Source of the DNA: Cylindrodendrum hubeiense
Taxonomy: Eukaryota; Ascomycota; Sordariomycetes; Hypocreales; Nectriaceae
DNA: 49,329 bases
Assembly: GCA_014621425.1 (NCBI GenBank)
Contig: JAANBB010000307.1
Span: forward strand, 1-49,329
Reading direction: 5' to 3'
Part shown: one piece after another, positions 34,160-44,568 of the stretch
Numbering within the stretch: position 1 is the stretch's first letter
Layout of the letters: every line of letters begins with the position of its first letter
The notes under the pieces: model-generated
The model's input: only the letters and a program-made list of their open reading frames with translations
What the model was told of the DNA's origin: nothing
Databases searched by the model: none
Program-made: the position numbers and the translations under genes

Positions 34160-35955
34160 TCAGCAATTATCACCTGGGGATACTAGAGCGGGAGAGACCT
34201 GGAATGTGCCTTCCATAGGAGTCATTCTGTAACTCAAGAACAAGGAACTCGCTAATAGGGGGGACATGTTGCTTCTCTGTGACACTGTCGCATTGTGAAA
34301 TGGGACGAGCTTGTTAGAAGTGAGATAGAGTTGTAGATCAGCCTCGTTTGACATCGTCGACTTCTCAAGGTTCCTGGAAAATCGTGGTTGCAAATGATCT
34401 TGGTATACTTGGGTTGTCAACTTGACTCGATCAAAGTATGGCGGTAGACGTCGTCGCCCTGGGAATTACACCCAGATAGTCGCACTCTCCTAGCACTTGT
34501 AGGGAGAAGGTATTGCATTGGCATGAAGTTGTAAATCTTAGGTTGTACCTGAAATGGCGAGTGGGCGTCGACAGCAAGTGCAAAAGGGGCATTGATGGTA
34601 GTTCGGTAGGCCACGACGCACTCTCTTCTGTTGACGGAGGTATGTAGATGTTGCTCTTGGTAAGAATGTCCTAAGCACTTCTAGAGTGGCGGGCGGCAAA
34701 TACCATCGTTGTCGATCATTGCCGTTTCTTGACCCTGCTGCATCAAGGGGATTCTGAGTCGTGTCAGGGGCAACAGTTGAGAGGTCGAGTGATGAGATCC
34801 AGGAGTTGCCAAGGTCGGGTAGGACCGGCTTTCAGCCTAATCGGAGTCGTTCGGATTTCGTCAATCCATCCAGATGCCCAAGAGAGGGCCTGGTTGGGCT
34901 TTTGGTTGTTGTATGGTGTTGTTTCTGCGTACAGACCCTGTAATGCCCACATAGTTGGCGACATCGAGCCAGAAAAAGTCCCGGGAAACCCGGTCATGGT
35001 TGTCGGCAGTATTCGAGACCTAGGCGGTCGTATTGATGACAACTCGCAGTGACAATGGTTTATGTCAGAGGGCTGAGCAAATGAGTACGTGAGACGTTAT
35101 CTATATGGCGCGGGTTGTCCATTGTTTCCATCAATGCCAGTATTAGTGCAGTGGGTAATCCTTCAAACTCTGGCGACGAAACCTCTTGGCATTCTCGTGG
35201 GCCCCATCCGTCCACTCTAATGTCATTATAATACGGACGACCAAGGTCGCAGAAATTAGCAACCAACCTGGAGAAGGACGGCGAAAGTACGTAATGAGGG
35301 CCGCGCAGCGGAGCCGTAACGGGGTAGACATGACTTGGCAACTCCAGGATGTCAAGACGGGTGAGCATCGGCTAAGTTCCGCCGTTGCAGAGGTAACGGT
35401 GTGACGATGATATTGGCCTCAAGGAAATCCAAAATCTGCGGCCCTAGGGTGGAATGGGATGCAGAGCCGAGTGATGCTGTCAAGGGACGGTCATGTAGGA
35501 CCCTTATTGGCGATGAGATTTGAGAGCTGTAACAATGAGGAGATCGTGACCAACAATCCATGACGCGACTCCTCCAAGAGCGGAGTCGTTAGTGAGCACA
35601 AACGAGTTCATGCACAAAATACCGCAGGCCCTTCCTCGTAGGGGCAAGGTTCTGGCTGGGTCCCAGAGCACGGGTCCCTCATGTTGAGCCATCGCAAAGC
35701 GAACTGTGCGAAAAACACAATCTCGCGCATCACCGACTGCTAGAAGGATGGATTAGAAGTGGCATTAAGTGCCAGGTAAAAAGAGTTGGTTGGTGGCGGG
35801 ACTTTTTGGGCAGAGCCGCAGCGGATGCCGGAATGGCATGCTATGCCCCTGGCAGACGAGAGGCGGGAGGCGATAGACGGGAGGCGATAGAGACGGCGGG
35901 TGATGGACCAGATGAAGCTTGCCCAAAGAAGCAGCTGCGTAAAGTTAGGTAGCAC
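34160..35955 (-). pseudogene. Disrupted or multi-exon unknown gene, possibly membrane-associated
   Basis: Consecutive minus-strand frames have protein-like composition but switch frame often. In order they include FTQLLLWASFIWSITRRLYR (about 35900), MAQHEGPVLWDPARTLPL then SALGGVASWIVGHDLLIV (35692-35504), ALITYFRRPSPGWLLISA (35355-35143), DRVSRDFFWLDVANYVGI (about 34990-34940), INAPFALAVDAHSPFQVQ (34614-34417) and a segment ending VSPGDNC (34160). Some joins are compatible with introns (for example acceptor CCGCCTAG before the DRVSRDFF segment), but I could not build one consistent model. Either this is a real gene with many short introns or a decayed gene. The family is not recognised. Confidence 0.3.
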
Positions 35956-38450
35956 TTCGTGCCTGGGACAAGGCTGAAGGGTTAGATGGCAGTCGGTGAG
36001 AAGGCCGCAGTGAGGCGTGCGGAGGAGGGAGAAGGGGTCTGGGGGGAGACTGCCGCGGTGGCACCACGGTATTATCTGGCCGTGCCTAAAAGGGTGAGGG
36101 TGAAAACGGCATCACCGCACTGCACGGGACTCCCCTCGCGGACCCATCACCGGCCCGGGCCCCGTCGACCCGCCGTGTATCCCTCCGGTATGCCTCGGGG
36201 TGCAACCTTCACAAGCAAATAGGGGACGATGTTTCGGCTCTGCGAGTTCCGTCGGCGCGAGGCAAGCCAAGCCTCGAGCAAGCGGCTTCACCATGGGGAA
36301 GCTGGAGCCCCTGAGGGCGATGACCTGGGGCAACAGCACTTGTCCCATGGGGAGGACGGGGAGGATGGAGAGGACGGGGCGTTGTACGTAACAATACTGG
36401 AGAGGTATCGAGGAGAGAATCGACGTGTCATGGTGTCCCATGTGGTGTTCCAGGTAGCGTCCCGTGAGAGTATTCCCAGACGACGGGCCATGGAGGCGTA
36501 GCGAATGCCAAGGGCAATCCGATATTCTAGGATTGTCATACATCCCCACCGGAACACGACCGCAGTGGCCCGGACGGCCAGCCAGAGACGAGAGCAGGCG
36601 CCTTGGCAGACGTGCTAGGCGTTCCGCGTTCCCACCGCGCTGCGAGCGAGTCGGGCCATGCCCCGGCGGACGGCGGACCCGTGTCGGCTTGGCGGCGTCG
36701 AGTCGTGAGAGTCGTCGACGGAGGCTCGAACAACGGGTCGCCGTGTGGGCCACCGGTGTGAAACCGGCCCACTCGCGCTCGCCCGTCTTGTTTCTAGAAT
36801 ACGACTAGAAGCGTGTGACTGGCATCCTTGGCGCCGACGGTGGCCGCGCTGCATTGCGCAAAGTGGATAATTGCCGTGTAAACGAGCCCGAAAGACGTCA
36901 GGACGACAGGGACAGGGGGTGCAGCATCGCGGGCCACAACCGCTGTGATGGATGTCTTAGTGAGTCTTCAACCGCAACAGGCTCTCACACGACCCCAGGC
37001 GGGTAAATCCAAACAGGAAGAAGGGTGCTGGCGGCCGTCGTTTGTCTGTTTGAATCATCCTAAAACAGAGAAATATGCTGCGAGCTTGGCAGATCAGCGA
37101 ATGCCATTCTCGTGTTTCCCACTATGCCCCGTCTCCCTTCGTCCGCCTTGGCCCTGCCGCCCCGTGCCCTGATGGATCTCTCGCGGCAATCCGCGGATCT
37201 GCCATTGGCCCCGTCCCTGTCACTTCTTCCCAGTTAGGCAAACCAGGATGGACGTGGACGCACCGGTGTCGATTCGTCATGCGTGGCCAGCTTGGCTGCC
37301 GCCGGATCATGCTTGTTCGGCCGTGTAGCATGGATCCCACTTCTCTATCCGTCCGACGGCCCATGCCTTTCCCTCCCGAGCCCGCGGTAGAGGCACCATT
37401 CTTTTCTGTCTCAGAAAAGCAATGCCGCATCCCAGATGCCAGGTCAGGGCCTGCTGGGCCCAGCTCCACCCTGATCCTCCGCCCTGGGTCTAGTGGCCAT
37501 GGGTGATGGGCCGCCGTCAGCCTCGGATAGCGCTGTTCCAACGACAGTAGGACCCTTCGACCACCGCCGAGCCGCCGCCGTCGCGCCGTCGTCACCAGGT
37601 GCCGTGCGGCTCCATCAGCCTGCGTCTTAGACCCTTGCACTAAGCGTTCTTTGCCACCGCCAGAGACGTTCGTGTGTAGACGCCTCGTCCGTCATTGTAC
37701 AGCGAGTGTGCGCCTCCTCCGACTCTAAGGGGGCTTGGGGGACGCAGAAAGTTCGCGAGAAGCATCAAGAGTAAATCAGATAATCACACCAGCAGGCACT
37801 TTACAACAGATGTTCAAGACCATCGGCCTTTGCTTGACCGGGCCGGACTAAAACCTCCAGGATGACGGCCGGGCCGGGCGAAGCACACGTCCCAGTACGT
37901 AACATCACAGCTTCTGGAATGGAGTAGCCTGTCCCTTCCCCCACGGGCCATTGGCATTCTCGTGTCCAATTCGTCCCTCCCCCCATGGAGAAGGCAGCCA
38001 TTCTCCAGAGTCAGCTCCGGCAACTTCATTGGGGCTCCATGACCTGATACGACCATCTCGACAGAGATACAAGCAAATCAATGCCCAGAGCAGGAAGCAT
38101 CTCCACCATCTCCATGTAGCCCCAAAGTTATCCAGGAGACGATGCCCCATTTCCCTTGGTCCCCGCCTGACCGAGCTCCCCCGATTCTGTACCAGAGGGG
38201 TCCGCTCCGCGTCGCTCCACCATGGGGAGATTGCTCTGTGCAAATGCCTCTGCCCCATTTGAAATGGTCTAGTCATCCGATTAGGGCAATGGAGATGCGC
38301 TCACGGGTTTACCGCTGGGAGAGGGACACCGCCCCAGAAACGCCTGTGGACCAGGATCATCGTGGAGCGTCGAGAGGGAATTCTGAGCTTCTCTCCTGCT
38401 CTTGCTCTCTTGCTCTCCTTGCCTCTTCCCTGTCTCCTTCACTGTTGTCG

Positions 38451-38464
38451 ATATATATATATAT
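38451..38464. repeat. (AT)7 dinucleotide run in the transporter promoter
   Basis: Seven AT dinucleotides lie about 165 bp upstream of the transporter ATG, inside a CT-rich promoter. The run could serve as the TATA element of this gene. Confidence 0.7.
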
Positions 38465-38625
38465 TCTCCTCGTCAACGCTCAAACAAACCATCTCTCTCA
38501 TCATCCATTCTTTCCCATTTCCCTCTCGTCCTCCTCCTTCCACAAAATTTAACTTTTTCTGTCCTTGACAGCCACCACACCAACTATACTTGTGTCTAAA
38601 CACCAAGATATCACAATCACCAGCC

Positions 38626-40077
38626 ATGGCTGCCTATTCACAAGAGGCGAATAACGCCATCTATCCCTCTGATCAGGGTTTCGACTCTAGCAAGACCGAC
38701 AGCAAGGAAAAGATCGACAATGAGAAGGCCGTTGTCCCCGACCTGCAGTCCGGCAACGTCGCCGACAACGGCTTCAGCGGAGGCGAGGGAGCCAAGAACT
38801 TCCGAACAATGTCCAAGTGGGATACGGTTGGCGCATTATTGACTAACCAAGTTGGTTTGGGAGTGCTTTCGCTTCCTGCTGTGCTGAAGGTCTTTGGAAT
38901 CGTCCCTGGTGTCATCGCCATCATCGGTATTGGATGCCTCTCATGGTATACCGCCTTTGAGCTCAAGCAGTTCTATAGCCGCCACCAACATGTCCTCAAC
39001 GTTGTCGACATGGCAAAGGTGGTCGGAGGTCCTACCTTCGAGGTTATTGCTGGTATCGGTCTGCTCATCCAGGTCATCATGACCGCCGCCTCCGCCTCCG
39101 TCACCCTGTCCATCGCCTTCAACACCATCTCCGGCCACTCTCTTTGCACTGTCGGCTACATTGGCATCGGCTGCCTCGGCTGCTGGGTTCTCTGTGCGCC
39201 CCGTACCGCCAAATTCGTCTCCCAGAGTGGTCTCCCCTGCTGTATCAGTGTCATTGCTGCTGCCCTCATTGTCATGATCAGCCTGGGCATCAAGAACCCT
39301 ACCGATGCCCCTGTCGACTGGCACAAGGAAATCCTCATCGTCGGCAACCCCAGCTTCCGCGAGGGCCTCAACGCCTGCCTCAAGATCTGCTACGCCTACT
39401 CCGGAAACATCAACTTCGTTTCTTATATGGCCGAGATGATTGACCCCGTCAATGACTTCAACTTTGCCCTGGCTTGCCTCGAGATATCCTCCATTGGCTT
39501 CTACACCATCGTCGCCATTGCCATTTACTGCCTTGCTGGCGAGTACACTGTCTCGCCCGCTCTCGGCTCTGCTCCCCATGTCACCGCCCAGATCGCCTAC
39601 GGCATCGTCCTCCCCGCTGTGTACTCGACTGGTCTGGCTTTCGGCCATACCGGTATCAAGTATGTCTACGTTGAGGTCATGAAGCGTTTCAAGTTGACCC
39701 ACGAGATGACTGCCAACACTGTCCGTTCGTGGTCCATCTGGATGACCATTGTCACCATCTTCTGGATCCTCTGCTTCCTCCTCTCCAACGCCATCCCCGT
39801 CTTCGACTCCATCCTGTCGATCGCCTCGGCTACAACCATCTCCTGGTTCACCTTTGGCCTGAGCGCCATCTTCTGGCTCCATATCAACTGGGATGTCAAG
39901 TTCAACGGATGGAAGAAGACCACCTTGGCTTGCATCAACTTCTTCCTCATCTTCATTTCCCTCTTCATTAATGGTGCCGGCCTGTGGTCGTCAGTCACCG
40001 AGCTCGTCGATCTCATGAACTCCGATGACAGCTCAGTGCAGGGCGTGTTTGACTGTGGCGACAACGCCTTGTTCTGA
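38626..40077 (+). CDS. Amino-acid transporter (Aa_trans / AVT-MTR type), 483 aa
   Basis: Single exon. It starts at the ATG in CAGCCATGG, a good fungal initiation context; the frame extends upstream without ATG. Residues 1-60 are hydrophilic and Lys/Asp-rich, a cytosolic tail suited to ubiquitin-controlled endocytosis. About eleven membrane segments follow from residue 65. The first contains TNQVGLGVLSLPAVL, the family's GxGxLxLP-like signature at the substrate site; YAYSGNINFVSYMAEM is another typical conserved block. The C-terminus is short (VFDCGDNALF). Family members, including Neurospora MTR, move neutral or aromatic amino acids with protons across the plasma or vacuolar membrane; substrate and membrane cannot be decided here. 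Strong codon bias suggests good expression. A long antisense frame (38941-39882) is a shadow of this bias. Confidence 0.93.
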   Translation: MAAYSQEANNAIYPSDQGFDSSKTDSKEKIDNEKAVVPDLQSGNVADNGFSGGEGAKNFRTMSKWDTVGALLTNQVGLGVLSLPAVLKVFGIVPGVIAIIGIGCLSWYTAFELKQFYSRHQHVLNVVDMAKVVGGPTFEVIAGIGLLIQVIMTAASASVTLSIAFNTISGHSLCTVGYIGIGCLGCWVLCAPRTAKFVSQSGLPCCISVIAAALIVMISLGIKNPTDAPVDWHKEILIVGNPSFREGLNACLKICYAYSGNINFVSYMAEMIDPVNDFNFALACLEISSIGFYTIVAIAIYCLAGEYTVSPALGSAPHVTAQIAYGIVLPAVYSTGLAFGHTGIKYVYVEVMKRFKLTHEMTANTVRSWSIWMTIVTIFWILCFLLSNAIPVFDSILSIASATTISWFTFGLSAIFWLHINWDVKFNGWKKTTLACINFFLIFISLFINGAGLWSSVTELVDLMNSDDSSVQGVFDCGDNALF

Positions 40078-42547
40078 GCCTACCATATAAGCCTACCCGC
40101 TTTTTTCCTTTGTTCCCCTGTGAGATATTGCGCACCAGCCATTTCCAAGACTGAGCGATTTTACTAGTGTATGTATATGTGTCATTCGGCCGGGTTCCGG
40201 TCAAAGTGTTATATAAGAGAATTCAAATTGTGGTTCCACATGAATATTGCTGTGCCCAACCATGTTTTGTTGTCGTGTTGTGCCATTTCTCCACTGTTCA
40301 TTAAAAACCCACAGGGCCATTCTGGCAGCAATTGGGTCACGGGCATTCCGCAGCAGTGGCAAACCCACAAAGTGGCCGTCTTAGCAATGCCAAGAAGGCG
40401 GCGGTAGGTGAGATGCCTGTTCATATTGCAATTGTGGACCGTCGTTGAATAAGAGTTTGCTAAGACCGGCTGTTGTAAGTGGTGGGTCAGTTTCACGCCT
40501 TAACCTTAGCTGCAATCTGGTCGGATCGGATGGAGCCGCCAAAGAGCCTCACGGCCAGGGGTGCCAGGCGAGTGGATCTGATCTGATAATCACGTCGTAT
40601 GACTCGATGCGAATGATTCGTCTAACGCAAGCCGCGTGCAAGCCACCCGTCGGGTGGCAGTCTGTCGACTTACATGGGATCAAACTGCGTGCTCCATCCT
40701 CTGCAAGCGACTTCTTGCCACGACAACTCTTCATTTTCCGGAACCGAAGTGAGACGGAAGCTTGGCAAGACGTAAGCTTGGCAAGACGTGCTCGCCTCAT
40801 CGGATGTGCCGGGAATTTCCCTAAGCAGGCTTGTCTTGACTCAAGCATGATTTGGGACCGCCGATACACTAACAGACCGACGACGATCGGTTTCACCCAG
40901 ATTGACCTGGATTGGGCGATGGATCTGCCGCTATTTCCTTCAGCCTCGGGTAACCGCGATGAGGATGACGAGGAGGATGAAGCACGGGGCACAACCCCTG
41001 ACAGGACGGATATCCAAGGGGTGGAGCCCCTGGAGCAACGGCTCCGTAGCCAACTCCCTGCCGTCGAGGCCCCTGCCAACGGAGCGCGCTCAGCATAGAC
41101 GTCTTAACGCTGTCCGCTTGCATCATAGCTGATGAGCGTTGGTCCTCAAGCAATGTCAGTCAATGTTCTAACCGCGCTGGTATACCTGGCAAGGCTGTTG
41201 GCAGTCATGGCTGGTGGCGGTCATGGCTGTTGACTCAGCCTCGCTCACCCCTTTGGGTCAACAAGAGACGGGATATATGGGGAGTGTTGCTCCCCATAGC
41301 ATTTGTGCTGTTTCCACGATCTCCGATGCTTCTGTTCTCATCCCGCTAAACTAAATTCTGGGTGGGCGTGCTCAATATATACTTCCTGAATGCAAATCTG
41401 ATACAGAGCCGATGCCGCAGTGTTGCTTTTCCCGGTAATTGGCCTCCGCCACCTTCGTGTCAGGACTGGGTATCATCAGTCATCGGCCCGGCAGACTCAT
41501 CATCTGTATGGTCACGATTGCGACGCTATTCACAATGAACCAGGCGTCCCACCATCGTCACCCTGTCAATCCACAAAAACCAAGCCCGTGATCTCACCCA
41601 TGTGCTTCCTTTACTCGTTGTGCGGCTCTCATCGGTGGGGCATTTATAAGAGGCTCTGCGCAAACCTATCGATATTTTAACTATTAGCACATAGTTAATA
41701 TCAACCCTGTCATTCAGGTCTTGGGTTGCTATTCTCATCGTCCGGTCCCGCCGGGTCTTGATCGCGTCAAATTGGTTGATCTGGTCGTGCTTCCTTCATC
41801 GTCGCGCGGCTGCCATCGGCGTTTCGTTGACAGTGTATCCTCTCTCCGTCTCCGATTTCTTTGACGCCACGAGGCCTTCACTTGGATGAACCTGGTCGTC
41901 ATGCAGAGCCTCCATTCTCATGCAGCTCTCATCGGCGACTTCACCAGAGAACTGCAGTTGATTCCCAAAAGAACTTGCTCGTATGATGATGCCTGTCTGT
42001 CCATGGGCACATTCCTTCCCAACGCATCCAGGTTCCGTTCAAGGTTCGTCGACAAGGCCGCCATCTGGCTTTTCCGTCTCCGCTGCTGGTATCACATCGA
42101 CAATGAACCTAGTTCATCGTGGAATCCCGTTCTCCATCGGTGTTGGGCTCCCGTGGTTGTCCCGTGGTTCCCCCGTGCATGAGGAATCCCGTTCCAGTGC
42201 TGTTACCCCCTCGCTGCTTGCAGCATTTCGATGGCATAAACTGGGTCGATCTCTGAGTGTCCCATTTCCTTTAACACGGTTGTCGTCGGCGTTCCTGGAT
42301 GCGAAGTGGTTTGTCGTTGCTTGGACCAATGGATCCTGGCCGATCACGCAGAGCCTCCTTTCCCTGCCATGCGGCTCCCAACGGCATCCCAAAGACACGT
42401 CTGTGATTAGTACACGACTCGCCCCAACTCAGTTATTCACGTCGCTTGGATCCGAATATTCTTCTTGGTGGAAGCCTCTATTCCCATTCCTTACACAGTT
42501 GTATATGTACAATCCGTTCGGCCGGCGCCAAGTTGCGGTAAACCCGT
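40078..42547. other. 2.5-kb non-coding stretch with degenerate repeat
   Basis: Contains the transporter 3' UTR, then chance frames only; a 217-codon plus-strand frame at 40445-41098 and its antisense partner have no domain. The second half (41.6-42.4 kb) holds a degenerate dispersed repeat, listed separately. Confidence 0.55.
41600..42390. repeat. Degenerate dispersed repeat around a GCGGCTCTCATCGGCG core
   Basis: A motif of the form CTTCCTTnnTCGT-GCGGCTCTCATCGG recurs at about 41606-41638, 41791-41820, 41912-41938 and 42352-42388, with nearby copies of GGTTGATCTGGTCGT-like and GATGAACCTGGTCGT-like segments. Copies are 70-85% alike by eye and irregularly spaced (about 185, 119 and 449 bp). 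It is not coding in any consistent frame. Confidence 0.5.
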
Positions 42548-42971
42548 CTAGTTGGTTCGCGCACCGCCCTTCAGCTCCCTCAACTCGTCCATCTTGGCGA
42601 CTCGCTTCTTGAACTCGACGTATTGACATTTCTCGTAACCGTGGCGTTCGTCCTAACCATCCCTCGCTGTGAGCCTTTTGTCCTCGACGGATATCGTGGG
42701 AGTAGGTGGCGCAGCTGCAACTGCGCAACCCAGGAGGAAACTTACCGTGCACTTCCAGGGAGCGTACCACGTATCCCTCCGGCACTTGTTGAGGGGGATC
42801 AGGAGGTGGGCGCAGCTGTCTCGATAGGCGATGGGAAGACGGGCATCGCGCATCTCCTCGCGGGTCGCTTCTGCAGCGGGAGTTAGCGATTGAGACCGGG
42901 GAAATTGGCGCCTGGGATCAATCCAGCGGGTAAGACGTACGCCGCGGCTCGGAAGCTGTGTCGGAAGCCAT
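42548..42971 (-). CDS. NDUFB7: NADH:ubiquinone oxidoreductase (complex I) B18 subunit, NDUFB7 type, three exons
   Basis: Exons (minus strand) are 42971-42941, 42870-42746 and 42652-42548; introns are 70 nt (donor GTACGT, branch CTAAC, acceptor CTGCAG) and 93 nt (donor GTAAGT, acceptor GGTTAG). The product is 86 aa, a normal fungal length. It has the twin CX9C pairs that define this subunit: C-AHLLIPLNK-C in exon 2 and C-TDERHGYEK-C across the second junction, followed by QYVEFKKRVAKMDELRELK and a tail ending GGARTN. These cysteines form disulfides during Mia40-dependent import, and the protein sits on the intermembrane-space side of the complex I membrane arm. There is no cleavable presequence, as expected. 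It is a housekeeping gene and the best evidence that this region is a normal chromosome arm. Confidence 0.93.
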
Positions 42972-44568
42972 GTTGCGGGTTCAATTGGACTTCAAGATGT
43001 GAGGTTGCTTGATGTGCAGAGCTGTCGTGAGATGCTCCTCGGGTCAAGGTCGGCAGTTTCCGATTTTCTGCCTTGGAATTCTGGCTGCCACACCCGCGTG
43101 TCCAATGAGCAGCCGTGAATTACCACGCCCACTCGGCATCTCTATTAACAACTATGTACAGTATCCTGTGGAAATCAAAGGATAATTACTTGGAAAACAA
43201 TAGCCTTCAGTGCCCATTTGGGTCTCAAATCATTGATCTTCATTACCTAGACTCCAAAAGCATGGGTGTCAACTTGGATCTGATGTTGACGCCACAGTTG
43301 AGTGGGTCGACCTAAGCCGAGCAAAGCCACTCAATGGTCTTGAAAGATGTTCACCTGAAAATGCATGGGCCTGTACCGTCACACATCAGATAAGGTCCGC
43401 AAAAGCTGCAAATGACTGAAATCCCAAATCCTCAAATACCAAAATTAAGAGCAAATTCCTGATATAATAATGTACCATAGCTTTACGTTATTCATGCAAA
43501 CTGTAAATTAGCTATATAAGCGTCTTTCATAACATATTATCTTCTATAATACTCATTAACTATTACATATTCTGTATCGTGCCTATTGGGTATTACGAAT
43601 ACTTTAGAGCATTCTGCGGTAAATATTAGGGGCTAAATGTGTTGAAAATTAAGGGCCCTAGGGTAAAGATTAGGGGCTAGGGGCACCAAATATTAGGGGT
43701 TAAGCGCTGACATTTAGGGGCTGGGTGAACTAGTATAATCCCCGAAGTTGCGGTTTTGAGGATTTCCGTCCTTTGCAGCTTTGGGGACCTCATCTAATGT
43801 GCGACCGTAGTACTATGGTGATGATCACTTGATTGATTTACAGTAACTGATTAGGATGAGTTCTTCTACTTTGACCAGCGGGGCATTTCTAGCCGTGATT
43901 CGGGTTCTTACGGCTTCCTACCAAGCTGAACCTCACATCCCAGTCACCACGAGCAAGGAACGGGAAGATGTGATTCAAACACTGGGAGTAACCTGGGACC
44001 CGGGATCTCCATCGCCGGACGGTGCAAGGGGCTCAAAGCAGACAAGCTATCGTCCCATTCTTGAAGTATTGACGTTGCATCCTTTTCGGACTATGTGTCA
44101 AAGGTTCAATATTTGAGGCTATCTCAAACCTGCAACGCGGCCGAGACTAACCCTGCTGCATACGGTGAAGTACAATGGAGCTATCGCAGTATATCCATAA
44201 GGAAAGCACATGTCGTCAGCACGCACATGACGGATCATGCTATGTTTACAGAATGTCTGTGGATCTGACGCGTTCCAAGCTATCACACCATCAACCGTGA
44301 TCCCGGACACTCCACTCTGGTGAAAACTCGTCTATTTGCCAAGACCATCAACTCCAGTTGTTCGTAATGATATCCACGAGGAAGTCAAGTTTTTTTATTT
44401 CCCAAGGTTTATCCAGTGCCCTCGAGTCATCGGGCTGAAATGTTCCCAGGGTCGCCCCATCTTAGGTATCTATAAGCCCAGGCCCCTTGGGATGGAGAAA
44501 TACCCAAATAACGACATGGTACATGTATGGGTTCTAATAAGATAAGATCTTCAGTCATCAGACCTTAT
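42972..44568. other. 1.6-kb intergenic stretch with AT-rich island
   Basis: The promoter of the complex I subunit lies at its left end. About 43100-43800 is clearly AT-rich and contains TTAGGGG motifs (listed separately). An 86-codon plus-strand frame at 43856-44116 has no recognisable features. The right end holds the 3' flank of the arylsulfatase. Confidence 0.6.
43621..43720. repeat. Cluster of TTAGGGG motifs in AT-rich DNA
   Basis: TTAGGGG occurs at 43626, 43670, 43693 and 43714, with TTAAGGG at 43649. The 12-mer AAATATTAGGGG occurs exactly at 43621 and 43688. Motifs resemble the fungal telomere repeat TTAGGG but carry an extra G and are spaced about 21-23 bp apart. Confidence 0.6.

Larger units (their letters stand above)
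32271..38625. other. 6.4-kb stretch: AT-richer DNA, disrupted frames, transporter promoter
   Basis: 32.3-34.1 kb is moderately AT-rich with a T-tract near 33352-33373 and no gene. 34.16-35.96 kb holds a run of disrupted protein-like frames on the minus strand, listed separately. 36.0-38.4 kb is GC-rich with only chance frames, including a 213-codon minus-strand frame (36112-36753). The final 200 bases are the CT-rich promoter and leader of the amino-acid transporter. Confidence 0.5.

Noticed and set aside
36112..36753. 213-codon minus-strand frame
   Set aside because: Arg/Pro/Ser/His-rich chance composition, overlapped by frames in all phases, no splice or start context.
38941..39882. 313-codon antisense frame opposite the amino-acid transporter
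   Set aside because: It mirrors the transporter's codon bias, is Asp/Gly/Val-rich without a domain, and the sense gene is unmistakable.
43856..44116. 86-codon plus-strand frame beside the AT-rich island
   Set aside because: No family, signal peptide or splice evidence; length well within chance.
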